Below are positions 24,211-31,761 of a stretch of 64,000 bases of DNA, in pieces (position 1 is the first letter of the stretch; each line of letters opens with the position of its first letter). Below the pieces are notes generated by a model. It was given only the letters and a program-made list of their open reading frames with translations, did no database searches and was not told the DNA's origin. A program made the position numbers and the translations under genes. The stretch is from Streptomyces sp. SPB162 (GTDB taxonomy: Bacteria; Actinomycetota; Actinomycetes; Streptomycetales; Streptomycetaceae), in assembly GCF_029504575.1 (NCBI RefSeq), contig NZ_JAQFII010000001.1:2330501-2394500 (forward strand), written 5' to 3'.

Positions 24211-25140
24211 ATGGTCGACAAGCGACGCCCCGGCCCGAGCAGGCAGTCCGGACCGGCCGCGGTCCCGCTCTACGGTTTCCAGCCCCCGGTCGGCACCCCG
24301 TACGGGCTGGAGGTGAGCACCGTCGAGGACTTCTTCGCCCGGCACGACGACTGGCCGTGGAACCCGCCCCGTCCGGGCCGCGCCACCTTCCACTACCTCA
24401 TCGCCGTCACCGAGGGCGAGCTGCGGCACGACGTCGACCACCTCACGCGGACCGTCACCCCCGGCCAGTGGCTGTGGGTGCGACCCGGGCACACGCAGTG
24501 CTGGCATCCGCCCGGCGCCGCCCGCGGCCCGTTCATCCTGTTCGAACCGGACGTACTGCGGCCCGACCTCGCCCGCCTGCTGGCCCCACTCACCTCACAC
24601 GACGCCCCGGCCGTACTGAGCCCACACCCCGACGACGCCGGCTGGCTCCACCAGACGGCACTCCAGCTCCTGGACGAACACCGCGCACTGGGGCGCCGAC
24701 CCCTCGACGTCCACCACGCCCTGCGCCGCAGCCTGCTCGAATCCCTGCTGCTGCGCCTCGCCAACGCCCCCGGGATCACCCCCGCCGACACGAGTGCCGG
24801 CACGAGCCGTGGTGACACCTACGGACGATTCACGGACGCCCTGGAGCTGCACTTCCGCGAACTGCACCAGGCCGCCGATTACGCCGAGCTGCTCGGCCGC
24901 TCGGTCCGCACCCTCAGCCGCGCCGCCCGGGAAGCCACTGGCAAGGGAGTGCGTGAGCTCATCGACGAGCGGCGCCTGCTCGAGGCCCGGCGCCTGCTGG
25001 AAAGCGCCCAGTGGGACGCCCGGTCCGTGGCCGACCACCTCGGCTTCACCGATCCCGCGAACTTCGGCCGCTTCTTCCGCGACCGCACCGGCCTTACCCC
25101 GGCCGCCTTCGCGGCCCGCGACACCACGACCGGCCCGTGA
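24211..25140 (+). CDS. AraC-family transcriptional regulator
   Basis: The product is about 309 aa from the ATG at 24211 (GTG at 24208 is an alternative). A cupin-like N-terminal sensing domain (about 10-130, with TPGQWLWVRPGHTQCWHPPGA) is followed by a C-terminal pair of helix-turn-helix motifs (about 215-305): LHQAADYAELLGRSVRTLSRAA and RSVADHLGFTDPANFGRFFRDRTGLTPAAF. There is no ribosome-binding site. A -10-like TAGACT at 24194-24199 would put the transcript start at the GTG/ATG, so the mRNA may be leaderless. The target is unknown; the nearest candidates are the divergent YjbR gene and the downstream oxidoreductase. Confidence 0.88.
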   Translation: MVDKRRPGPSRQSGPAAVPLYGFQPPVGTPYGLEVSTVEDFFARHDDWPWNPPRPGRATFHYLIAVTEGELRHDVDHLTRTVTPGQWLWVRPGHTQCWHPPGAARGPFILFEPDVLRPDLARLLAPLTSHDAPAVLSPHPDDAGWLHQTALQLLDEHRALGRRPLDVHHALRRSLLESLLLRLANAPGITPADTSAGTSRGDTYGRFTDALELHFRELHQAADYAELLGRSVRTLSRAAREATGKGVRELIDERRLLEARRLLESAQWDARSVADHLGFTDPANFGRFFRDRTGLTPAAFAARDTTTGP

Positions 25141-25317
25141 GGGCGGCCGGGCTCCGGATGTTCATGCGGCGGCGGTCCGTCATCTGTTCTCGCCTTCGGA
25201 AACGACGGGAAGTGGCGGCGCTCACCGCCGGGCTGAGTACTCACTGCGCACGATGCGCGGGTGCGAGCAGCTCGAGTCGATGTGTGCGAGGGCCTGATCG
25301 CGTCCCGCGACCCGTTC

Positions 25318-26340
25318 TCAGTCGTCCAGGACGACGACGTGCTTGCCCGGCGTGGTGCCGGATTCGAGGTCGGCCTGGGCGTCTCGGACCTGTTCCAGGC
25401 CGCGGTAGATCTTCGCGACCGGGACCTTGAGGCGTCCTTCGGCGATGGCCTGGAGCTGGTGGGCGAAGACGTCGGCCGGAAGGTCGGCGGCCTGACCGCC
25501 GTAGGACGTCAGCCGTACCCCGCCCGGGATCATGAACGGGGTGAAGTCGGGGATCGTCCACTGGCCTGCCAGGGCTCCGGTGAAGCAGACGGTGCCGTGG
25601 CGACGGACGGTTCGGAGGGTGTCGGCGAGGACCGAGCAGCCCACCAGTTCCAGTGCGGCGTCGACGCCGTCCGGCAGCAGCTCGCGCACCTGGTCGGCGA
25701 GGGTGCCGTTGTCGACGAGGGGATGGTCGACGCCCGCGGCCCGCAGTTCCCTCGCCCTCTGTGGGCTGCGGGTGGTGGACAGCACGGTCGCTCCGAGGTC
25801 CTTCGCGATCGTGGCCGCGCTCAGCCCGACCGTGGAGGTGCCGCCGCGGATCAGCAGCGTCTGCCCGGGCTTGAGGTCCAGGCCGCGGGTCAGGGATCCA
25901 TACGCGGTCTGGAACATCTCCGGGAGCGCGCCGACCACGTCCCACGGCAGGCTGGTCTCGAACGGGATGACCTGCTCCGCGGGGACGGTGACGTACTGGG
26001 CATACGCGCCGTCGTACGAGCGGCCCATGTTCCCCATCATGGTCGCCACCTGCCGGCCCGGGCGCAGCCCGCTGTCCTCGTCGGCCTCATCGACCACCCC
26101 GACACCCTCGATGCCGGGCACGCGCGGGTAGGTGACCTCCGCGTCCGACTCACCCTTGCGGGTGGTGACCTCTGACTCGTTGACGCCGAACGCCTTCACC
26201 TTGATCCGCACCCAGCCTGGCTTGCGGACGGGCACCGGCACATCCTTGATCTGAAGTGCGTCCAGGCCGCCGGGCCGGGTGACGACGACGGCCCGCATCG
26301 TCACCGGTGCGGCGTCGCCCACTGCAATGGATTGGCTCAT
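25318..26340 (-). CDS. zinc-type alcohol dehydrogenase / quinone oxidoreductase-like protein
   Basis: The product is 340 aa from the ATG at 26340, which has GAGGAAGG upstream; the frame extends to 26490 without support. It is a medium-chain reductase: GroES-like N-domain (about 15-130, with VPGIEGVGVV), then a Rossmann domain with TLLIRGGTSTVGLSAATIAKDLGA (about 154-177) binding NADPH. The catalytic-zinc Cys and the four-Cys structural-zinc lobe are absent, as in quinone-oxidoreductase-like members. FNESEVTTRKG-type wording occurs in uncharacterised Streptomyces members. It lies convergent to the AraC gene and next to the insertion sequence. Confidence 0.85.
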   Translation of the reverse strand: MSQSIAVGDAAPVTMRAVVVTRPGGLDALQIKDVPVPVRKPGWVRIKVKAFGVNESEVTTRKGESDAEVTYPRVPGIEGVGVVDEADEDSGLRPGRQVATMMGNMGRSYDGAYAQYVTVPAEQVIPFETSLPWDVVGALPEMFQTAYGSLTRGLDLKPGQTLLIRGGTSTVGLSAATIAKDLGATVLSTTRSPQRARELRAAGVDHPLVDNGTLADQVRELLPDGVDAALELVGCSVLADTLRTVRRHGTVCFTGALAGQWTIPDFTPFMIPGGVRLTSYGGQAADLPADVFAHQLQAIAEGRLKVPVAKIYRGLEQVRDAQADLESGTTPGKHVVVLDD

Positions 26341-26485
26341 GCCGCCTTCCTCACTCTGTGTCGCTCCCGTGGTGCGCTGTTCCATCGTTCCCCGGGATCC
26401 GACACATCGCCCTTCGGCCTGGGTTCCGCATAATTCGCGGTGCATAGAGTGTTGATTCGTGCTGTGACCTGGGGAAACACGTCTG

Positions 26486-26506
26486 GACACGCCGTGGGGG
26501 CGTGTC
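26486..26506 (-). terminator. hairpin after the transposase gene
   Basis: GACACGCC/GGCGTGTC form an 8-bp stem with a 5-base loop between the transposase stop and the left end of the element. It probably ends the transposase transcript or blocks read-in. Confidence 0.6.
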
Positions 26507-26530
26507 TCTAGGCGTGGGGGTTGTGGCTGG

Positions 26531-28255
26531 TCAGTGGGGTTCTGGGGTGAGCTCGACGATCTTCTTGGGGGCGGGGATGTCGAGCTTGTTCAGCAGGTCG
26601 CGCTGGGTGCGGGTGAGTTCGGTGAGCTGGCGGAAGGTGCCGGCGGGGCCGGTGAAGGTCCCAAGGTGGAGCCGGTCGAGTTCGCGGCGGATGGTGGGCC
26701 AGGTCGCCCGGGTGGTGGTCTCGGTGATGCGGATCAGCAGCAGGGCGAGCCAGCACAGGATGACGTGGGCGCGGATGCGTTCTTCGAGGCGGTGGTAGAC
26801 CGGGCGGAGGTCGAGGATCTGCTTCATGTCGCGCCAGCCGCGCTCGACTTCGAGGAGTTGCTTGTAGCCCAGCGCGATGTCCTCGGCCGAGAGTTTCGGG
26901 TCGCTGCAGCGCAGGAGGTACTTGCCGTCCAGGTTCGCCTCGGTCTTGGCCTTGGTGGCGTCGATACGGAGCTTGCCGGCCGGGGTGGTCCGGAGGTAGC
27001 GGTTCAGGCCGGGCTTCGCGGTGATCTTGCCGCGCAGTTCGCCGCGCTTGTAGTCCGAGAGGGTGTCGCTGCCCTCGATCAGCTCGGTGAGCTGGGCGAT
27101 CAGTTGGGTGCGGATCGCCGCGTCCCGGGTGGCGCCTTCGGGGTTGTGGCAGATCACGAAGCGTTCGTTCTCGGAGACCTTCACTTCCTTGACGCGCATG
27201 TTGTGCGCGATGTCCTGGTAACGGCCCTGTCGGGAGAGCGCGGCCTTGATCTCGGGGGAGTTGGAGCGGAGCTTCTCGCCGATGATGTAGTGGTGGTCGC
27301 CGGAGCGGAGGTAGCGGCGGTTGGCCGCGGAGGCGAAGCCCCGGTCGGCGACCCATACGATCTTGGACAGGGTCCAGTCCCGCATCTCGTCCTTGACCTG
27401 GCGGATCAACGCGGAATCGGCGGTGTTGCCGGGCCAGCACCACACCCGCACGGGGATCCCGTCACGGGTCACCGCCATCCCGATCACGATCTGTGGCAGG
27501 TCGTCGCGGGAGTCCTTCGACTTCCCCCAGGTCCGGAACCCGCCCTTGCTCCCGCCGTCGCCGTCGCCGTCGCCGGTTTCGGGGAGGGGGAGGCCGTGTT
27601 CGTCGCGGGCGACGGGCAGGTCGGCGTCCTCGAGTTCGAAGTAGGTGCTGGTGGTGTCGAAGAACAGCAGGTCGACTTCGAGGTTCAGCAGGTGGGCGGC
27701 CGAATCGAAGACCCGCTGTTCCAGTTTCTCGCGTATCTGGTGCAGCCAGTCCATCGACCGGTAGCAGGCGTCGTCGTCGATGCGGTCCAGGCCGTCAATG
27801 TGCACGTCGTGGTTGACCCACTCGGCGGCCGCCAGTTTCGAGGACGGGGCCAGTGCGCGGTTGGCGACCAGTGCGAACAGGACGCGTTCGGTGGCCTCGA
27901 CGTTCCGTGGACGGCCTCGCCCCCGGGTGCCCAACGAGGCCACGATGCGGGGGAGTTCCAGTCGCTGCCACAGGTGGTCCAGGAGATACGCACCGCCGAA
28001 GGGACGGGACTCGACGAAGTCCAGCTCCGTGCTCGCCTCGGCGGTGGCCGCCAGCGCGGCAGCCGGATCGAGGAGCTTGGACAGTGAGCCGACCAAGCGG
28101 CGCACCGCATCGGTGTCCAGCTGGTCCTCGCGGCCGAAACCGTACAGCAGCTTCGGCACCGACCGACCCGCCGACGCGTCCCAGGTGTTGTGGGCCAGGT
28201 GCAGGTAGCGGACCGTGCCGCTCTTGGTCTTCCGGCTCGTCGTCTTCACATACAT
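26531..28255 (-). CDS. IS1634-family DDE transposase
   Basis: The 574-aa protein starts MYVKTTSRKTKSGTVRYLHL, typical of IS1634 transposases. The catalytic triad is visible: Asp in VDLLFFDTTSTYFE (about 197-210), Asp in KIVWVADRGFAS (about 285-296), and Glu in VYHRLEERIRAHVILCWLA (about 505-523). Length is full and no frameshift is seen, so it may be active. Start is ATG at 28255; an in-frame extension to 28345 crosses the element end and is not used. Confidence 0.92.
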   Translation of the reverse strand: MYVKTTSRKTKSGTVRYLHLAHNTWDASAGRSVPKLLYGFGREDQLDTDAVRRLVGSLSKLLDPAAALAATAEASTELDFVESRPFGGAYLLDHLWQRLELPRIVASLGTRGRGRPRNVEATERVLFALVANRALAPSSKLAAAEWVNHDVHIDGLDRIDDDACYRSMDWLHQIREKLEQRVFDSAAHLLNLEVDLLFFDTTSTYFELEDADLPVARDEHGLPLPETGDGDGDGGSKGGFRTWGKSKDSRDDLPQIVIGMAVTRDGIPVRVWCWPGNTADSALIRQVKDEMRDWTLSKIVWVADRGFASAANRRYLRSGDHHYIIGEKLRSNSPEIKAALSRQGRYQDIAHNMRVKEVKVSENERFVICHNPEGATRDAAIRTQLIAQLTELIEGSDTLSDYKRGELRGKITAKPGLNRYLRTTPAGKLRIDATKAKTEANLDGKYLLRCSDPKLSAEDIALGYKQLLEVERGWRDMKQILDLRPVYHRLEERIRAHVILCWLALLLIRITETTTRATWPTIRRELDRLHLGTFTGPAGTFRQLTELTRTQRDLLNKLDIPAPKKIVELTPEPH

Positions 28256-28320
28256 CGCTCTAGACAATACACGCCTGAGCCATGCAGTTATTGGAGAGTA
28301 AGCCAAAAGCGTTTCTCTAG

Positions 28321-28988
28321 GTGATTCCAGCCCGTTCGGCACCAACGAGTCTACTGACCAGGCACTTCACCGCATCGGACCCTCTAGACCCGCCGAATTA
28401 CGCGGAACGCAGGTTCGGGCAGCGGTCACCCGATGGTCACCAGGCGACACTTCTCTGCAACCCTTCGTCGCGTGGCCCAGGTCGCCGCGGGCAGGCTGGG
28501 GCGACCTGCCACCCTCGCCCTGGGCGCCCGGCAGCTGGGACGCGCCTTTACCAGGTCAGCCTGGCCCGCCGGGGCAATTCGCCGGCCCCCGTGCCCGCTG
28601 TGCACCGGCACCTGGCCGTTGCGAACCTCATGCGGTCCGCCTCCGGCACTGCGGACAAGCCGGGTCGGCGGGTGCGGCAGAAGGCGGGCCTGAACCGCGC
28701 CGTCGCGGACGCCTCATGGGGAGAATTGATCCGCGCTCGGGAAGAATCCGCCGGTCGTGATCCGGCACTCCACGGATCCGCCGGTCGCTTGAGCCGTCAT
28801 CGCCTCGAGTACGGACCGGCGGGCCGCCGGCCGTGCCGCCCGTGGAGCTCCGGCAGGACCGGCGAGGGTAGGGCGACCCGCACTTCGTCGACGCGGAGCG
28901 CGACCCGTCTCGTTCAGGGGCGGAGGAAGCAGGAAACCCCACCCGCGAGGGCAGGGAATCCCGGTCGGTCACGGCGGGGAGAAGTCAA
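28321..28988 (+). pseudogene. tnpB: IS605-type TnpB remnant with right end
   Basis: At about 28600-28760 one frame encodes a TnpB segment: HLAVANLMRSASGTADKPGR, then RVRQKAGLNRAVADASWGEL, matching the RuvC-adjacent part of IS605 OrfB/TnpB. The rest of the gene is missing or unreadable. The last 60 bases (28927-28988) look like an IS605 right end, with AGGAAACC, GGGAATCCCGG and a hairpin (28959-28967 with 28972-28980) before GAAGTCAA. No intact gene fits in this 660-bp stretch. The right end touches the terD stop codon at 28985. Confidence 0.75.
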
Positions 28989-29560
28989 GAAACGTTGACT
29001 CCGAAGTCCAGGGCGATGCCTCGCAGTCCTGACGCGTACCCCTGGCCTACTGCACGGAATTTCCACTCGCCGTTGTAGCGGTAGAGCTCTCCGAAGATCA
29101 TCGCGGTTTCGCTGGAGGCGTCCTCGGAGAGGTCGTAGCGGGCCAACTCGGCCTGGTCGAACTGGTTGACGACGCGGATGTACGCGTTGCTGACCTGGCC
29201 GAAGGTCTGGCCGCGGCTGTCGGCCTCGTGGATGGAGACGGGGAAGACGACCTTGTCGACGCGCTCGGGGACCTTGGTGAGATCGACGAGAATCTCCTCG
29301 TCGTCGCCTTCGCCCTCGCCGGTGAGGTTGTCACCGGTGTGCTCGACGGAGCCCTCGGGGCTCTTGAGGTTGTTGTAGAAGACGAAGTGCTCGTCGCCGA
29401 GTACCCGGCCGTTGGCGCACAGCAGGGCGCTGGCGTCGAGGTCGAACGGCGCTCCTGTGGTGGAGCGCGCGTCCCAGCCGAGACCGATCATCACCTGGGT
29501 GAGATTCGGTGCGGCTTTGCTGAGGGAGACATTGCCCCCCTTGGCGAGCGTGACGCCCAT
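28985..29560 (-). CDS. terD: TerD-family calcium-binding stress protein, copy 1
   Basis: The 191-aa product starts at the ATG at 29560 with GGAGGAAG upstream; an open frame to 29749 belongs to the neighbouring copy. The TerD signatures are [15 protein letters not shown], the calcium ligands in [19 protein letters not shown] (about 29-47), [19 protein letters not shown] and [12 protein letters not shown], and the end motif [11 protein letters not shown]. Compared with copy 2 it has one extra C-terminal Ser. That codon and the stop lie at the edge of the IS605 remnant. It is the second gene of a tandem terD pair. Confidence 0.93.
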   Translation of the reverse strand: MGVTLAKGGNVSLSKAAPNLTQVMIGLGWDARSTTGAPFDLDASALLCANGRVLGDEHFVFYNNLKSPEGSVEHTGDNLTGEGEGDDEEILVDLTKVPERVDKVVFPVSIHEADSRGQTFGQVSNAYIRVVNQFDQAELARYDLSEDASSETAMIFGELYRYNGEWKFRAVGQGYASGLRGIALDFGVNVS

Positions 29561-29645
29561 GGTTTTCGCTTCCTCCCCGTGCGTGCTGAGGTCGGTACGT
29601 GCGCGGCGCCGCACGCCCTGCCGGGTGTGCGGCGCCGCGAGGTCG

Positions 29646-30221
29646 TCAGACGTTGACGCCGAAGTCCTGCGCGATGCCGCGCAGTCCGGAGGCGTAGCCC
29701 TGGCCGATGGCGCGGAACTTCCACTCCGCGCCGTTGCGGTAGAGCTCACCGAAGACCATGGCGGTCTCGGTGGAGGCGTCCTCGGTGAGGTCGTAGCGCG
29801 CCAGTTCGTTGTTGTCGGCCTGGTTCACGACGCGGATGTACGCGTTGCGGACCTGGCCGAAGCTCTGCTGGCGGCTCTCGGCCTCGTAGATCGAGACCGG
29901 GAAGACGATCTTGGCGACATCGGCCGGGACACCGGCCAGGTTCACCTTGATGACCTCGTCGTCGCCGTCGCCCGAGCCGGTGAGGTTGTCACCGAGGTGC
30001 TCGACCGAGCCGTCCGGGCTCTTGAGGTTGTTGAAGAAGACGAAGTGCGCGTCCGAGATGACCTTGCCCTCGGGGCTGGCCAGCAGCGCGCTCGCGTCCA
30101 GGTCGAAATCGGCGCCTGTGGTGGTCCGGGCGTCCCATCCCAGGGCGACGATGACGGCCGTGAGGTTCGGCGCCTCCTTCGTCAGTGAGACGTTGCCACC
30201 TTTGCTGAGGCTGACTCCCAC
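29646..30221 (-). CDS. terD: TerD-family calcium-binding stress protein, copy 2
   Basis: The 191-aa product starts at a GTG (30221) with GGGAGGG upstream. It is closely similar to copy 1 over its full length, with [29 protein letters not shown] and [13 protein letters not shown] supplying the calcium sites. The pair is separated by 85 bases and reads as an operon with this copy first. TerD proteins have been tied to calcium handling, oxidative stress and development in Streptomyces. AhpE lies just upstream. Confidence 0.94.
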   Translation of the reverse strand: MGVSLSKGGNVSLTKEAPNLTAVIVALGWDARTTTGADFDLDASALLASPEGKVISDAHFVFFNNLKSPDGSVEHLGDNLTGSGDGDDEVIKVNLAGVPADVAKIVFPVSIYEAESRQQSFGQVRNAYIRVVNQADNNELARYDLTEDASTETAMVFGELYRNGAEWKFRAIGQGYASGLRGIAQDFGVNV

Positions 30222-30335
30222 GAGTCCCTCCCATACGGTCGTGGGGTATCAGGCAGAACCCTCGCCCCCGTCGTGCGGTACACAGATCAACGCCTTGAGC
30301 TTAGTGAGCAGTTCCCCAAGACTGCAGCCCGTCGA

Positions 30336-30794
30336 CTACAGGTCTTCGAGGGCCTTCGCGTAGTCATTGAGGTCCCGGGCGTCCGGGAGACCGTTCACGA
30401 CGGTCCAGCGGACGATGCCGTCCTTGTCGATGACGAAGGTGCCGCGGACCGCGCAGCCCTTCTCCTCGTCGAAGACGCCGTAGGCGCGGGATGCCTCGCC
30501 GTGCGGCCAGAAGTCGGAGAGCAGCGGGTAGCCGAGGCCCTCCTGGTCGGCGAAGACGCGCAGCGAGAAGGGCGCGTCGTTGGAAACCGCGAGGAGCTGG
30601 ACGTCGTCGTTCTGGAACGTCGGCAGTTCGTCGCGCAGGGCGCAGAGCTCGCCGGTGCAGACGCCGGTGAAGGCGTACGGGTAGAAGAGCAGGACGACGT
30701 TCTTCTCGCCGCGGAAGTCGGAGAGCCGCACGGTCTGCCCGTGCTGGTTCTTCAGCTCGAAGTCCGGGGCCTCGCTGCCGACCTCGATCGCCAT
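30336..30794 (-). CDS. ahpE: AhpE-type peroxiredoxin
   Basis: The 152-aa protein has the thioredoxin fold and the peroxiredoxin active site [20 protein letters not shown] (about 39-56), with peroxidatic Cys46, Thr43 and Pro39. Cys51, five residues later, is a possible resolving or regulatory Cys. Length and [15 protein letters not shown] match the actinobacterial AhpE group (mycobacterial Rv2238c type), which reduces peroxides and peroxynitrite using mycothiol/mycoredoxin or similar donors. Start ATG is at 30794; the longer frame to 31082 is a shadow. It fits the stress theme of the adjoining TerD genes. Confidence 0.92.
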   Translation of the reverse strand: MAIEVGSEAPDFELKNQHGQTVRLSDFRGEKNVVLLFYPYAFTGVCTGELCALRDELPTFQNDDVQLLAVSNDAPFSLRVFADQEGLGYPLLSDFWPHGEASRAYGVFDEEKGCAVRGTFVIDKDGIVRWTVVNGLPDARDLNDYAKALEDL

Positions 30795-30882
30795 GCGGAC
30801 ACATCCTCGTCTCGGTACCGGAAAGGTCACGCACAGTCTGTCACCCGGGCCGGCGGCGAAACGCACCCGGATCCGGGTGAAC

Positions 30883-30924
30883 GCACCGTGCCCCCGGCGA
30901 CCGAGGTCGCCGGGGGCACGGTGC
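30883..30924 (-). terminator. terminator of the DUF3052 gene
   Basis: A perfect 19-bp stem (30883-30901 with 30906-30924) with the 4-base loop CGAG lies 15 bases past the DUF3052 stop. Confidence 0.92.
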
Positions 30925-30939
30925 ACGAGTCCGGTAGGG

Positions 30940-31380
30940 CTACCGCTTCGCGGCCCTGGCCGTCTTCGGGGTGACCAGGCGGCTGCCCGACCAGTCCTTG
31001 GCGGCATTGACGGTGCTGGTCTGGGCCAGCCCCGCGGTCTGCGCGGCCTCGCCGATCTCACTCGGCTCGACGTGGCCCTCACGGCCGGTCTTGGGGGTCA
31101 TCAGCCAGATCGGGGCGCCGTCGTCGATCGTCGACGTGGCGTCGACCAAGGTGTCGGTGAGGTCGCCGTCGTCCTCCCTGAACCACAGCAGGACGGCGTC
31201 GGGCACGTCGTCGTAGTCCTCATCGGCGAGCTCTTCGCCCGTGAGCTCCTCGATACCTTCTCGGAGCTCCTGGTCGCAGTCGTCGTCGTACCCGAGTTCC
31301 TGGACCACCTGTCCGGGTTCGAATCCAAGCCGGCTAGCCGGGTTGGTCCGGTCCTCCGCGTGGTCCGCGGTCGCGCTCAC
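30940..31380 (-). CDS. DUF3052 conserved actinobacterial protein
   Basis: The product is 146 aa from the GTG at 31380, which has AGGAGG well placed. It is strongly acidic: [50 protein letters not shown] wording is spread over about 29-75. The C-terminal half has [20 protein letters not shown] and a basic end. DUF3052 genes sit beside aceE across Streptomyces. The function is unknown. It is divergent from aceE, sharing a 381-base intergenic region that contains two palindromes. Confidence 0.88.
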   Translation of the reverse strand: MSATADHAEDRTNPASRLGFEPGQVVQELGYDDDCDQELREGIEELTGEELADEDYDDVPDAVLLWFREDDGDLTDTLVDATSTIDDGAPIWLMTPKTGREGHVEPSEIGEAAQTAGLAQTSTVNAAKDWSGSRLVTPKTARAAKR

Positions 31381-31492
31381 GCTTTGCCTCCTGTCATGGG
31401 GGGAAAATCCCCGCGCCTGTGCGGGGTTATTGGCGGTAGTCCACACGGACGCGGCGGATCGCGCAAGTACCCGGCCGCCGAGACCGCCTAAA

Positions 31493-31508
31493 CGGTGACG
31501 TGTCACCG
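31493..31508. promoter_or_regulatory. palindrome 1 upstream of aceE
   Basis: CGGTGAC-GT-GTCACCG is a perfect 7-2-7 inverted repeat located 254 bases before the aceE start and 113 bases before the DUF3052 start. Confidence 0.55.
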
Positions 31509-31525
31509 CAAGCCGCCTGCCCAAT

Positions 31526-31541
31526 CGTGACGTAGATCACG
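31526..31541. promoter_or_regulatory. palindrome 2 upstream of aceE, Crp-like
   Basis: CGTGA-CGTAGA-TCACG matches the GTGA-N6-TCAC pattern of Crp/Fnr-type sites. It begins 33 bp after palindrome 1, about three helical turns, so both lie on roughly the same face. Confidence 0.55.
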
Positions 31542-31761
31542 CCGCTTTGCCGGGGTTGTGCACGAATGAAGTCTGGGGTCGGTCGTACGTCCGAGTGGGC
31601 GTAGAGTTGCGATTTGGCCTCCCGAGGGCCTGCTTCGCTGCGCACCTCTCCGTCTCACGGAGTGGCAGTTACCGCTCAGTAGAGATGACGTTTCTTGCGA
31701 CGCGGTACACGATGGAGGCGGCGCGACCCAGCAGAGCAAGACCTAGTAGCGAAGGAACAGC

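Larger units (their letters stand above)
26469..28320. mobile_element. IS1634-type insertion sequence
   Basis: The element has imperfect terminal inverted repeats: left CTGGGGAAACACGTCTGG at 26469, and right end (read inward) CTAGAGAAACGCTTTTGG at 28320, matching at 13 of 18 positions. They bracket a single intact transposase gene. Flanks read GTGAC on the left and GTGAT on the right, an imperfect 5-bp target duplication. The exact ends are tentative. Confidence 0.75.
31381..31761. other. 381-bp intergenic region between DUF3052 and aceE
   Basis: No gene is supported here. It holds the DUF3052 leader, two GTGAC-type palindromes (listed separately), small hairpins such as GGCC-TCCCGA-GGCC near 31617, and the aceE ribosome-binding site GAAGGA at 31751-31756. 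No certain promoter was identified. Confidence 0.6.

Noticed and set aside
28321..28600. More of TnpB or a TnpA gene left of the remnant
   Set aside because: Frames in this part show no recognisable transposase motifs; only the stretch from about 28600 is supported.
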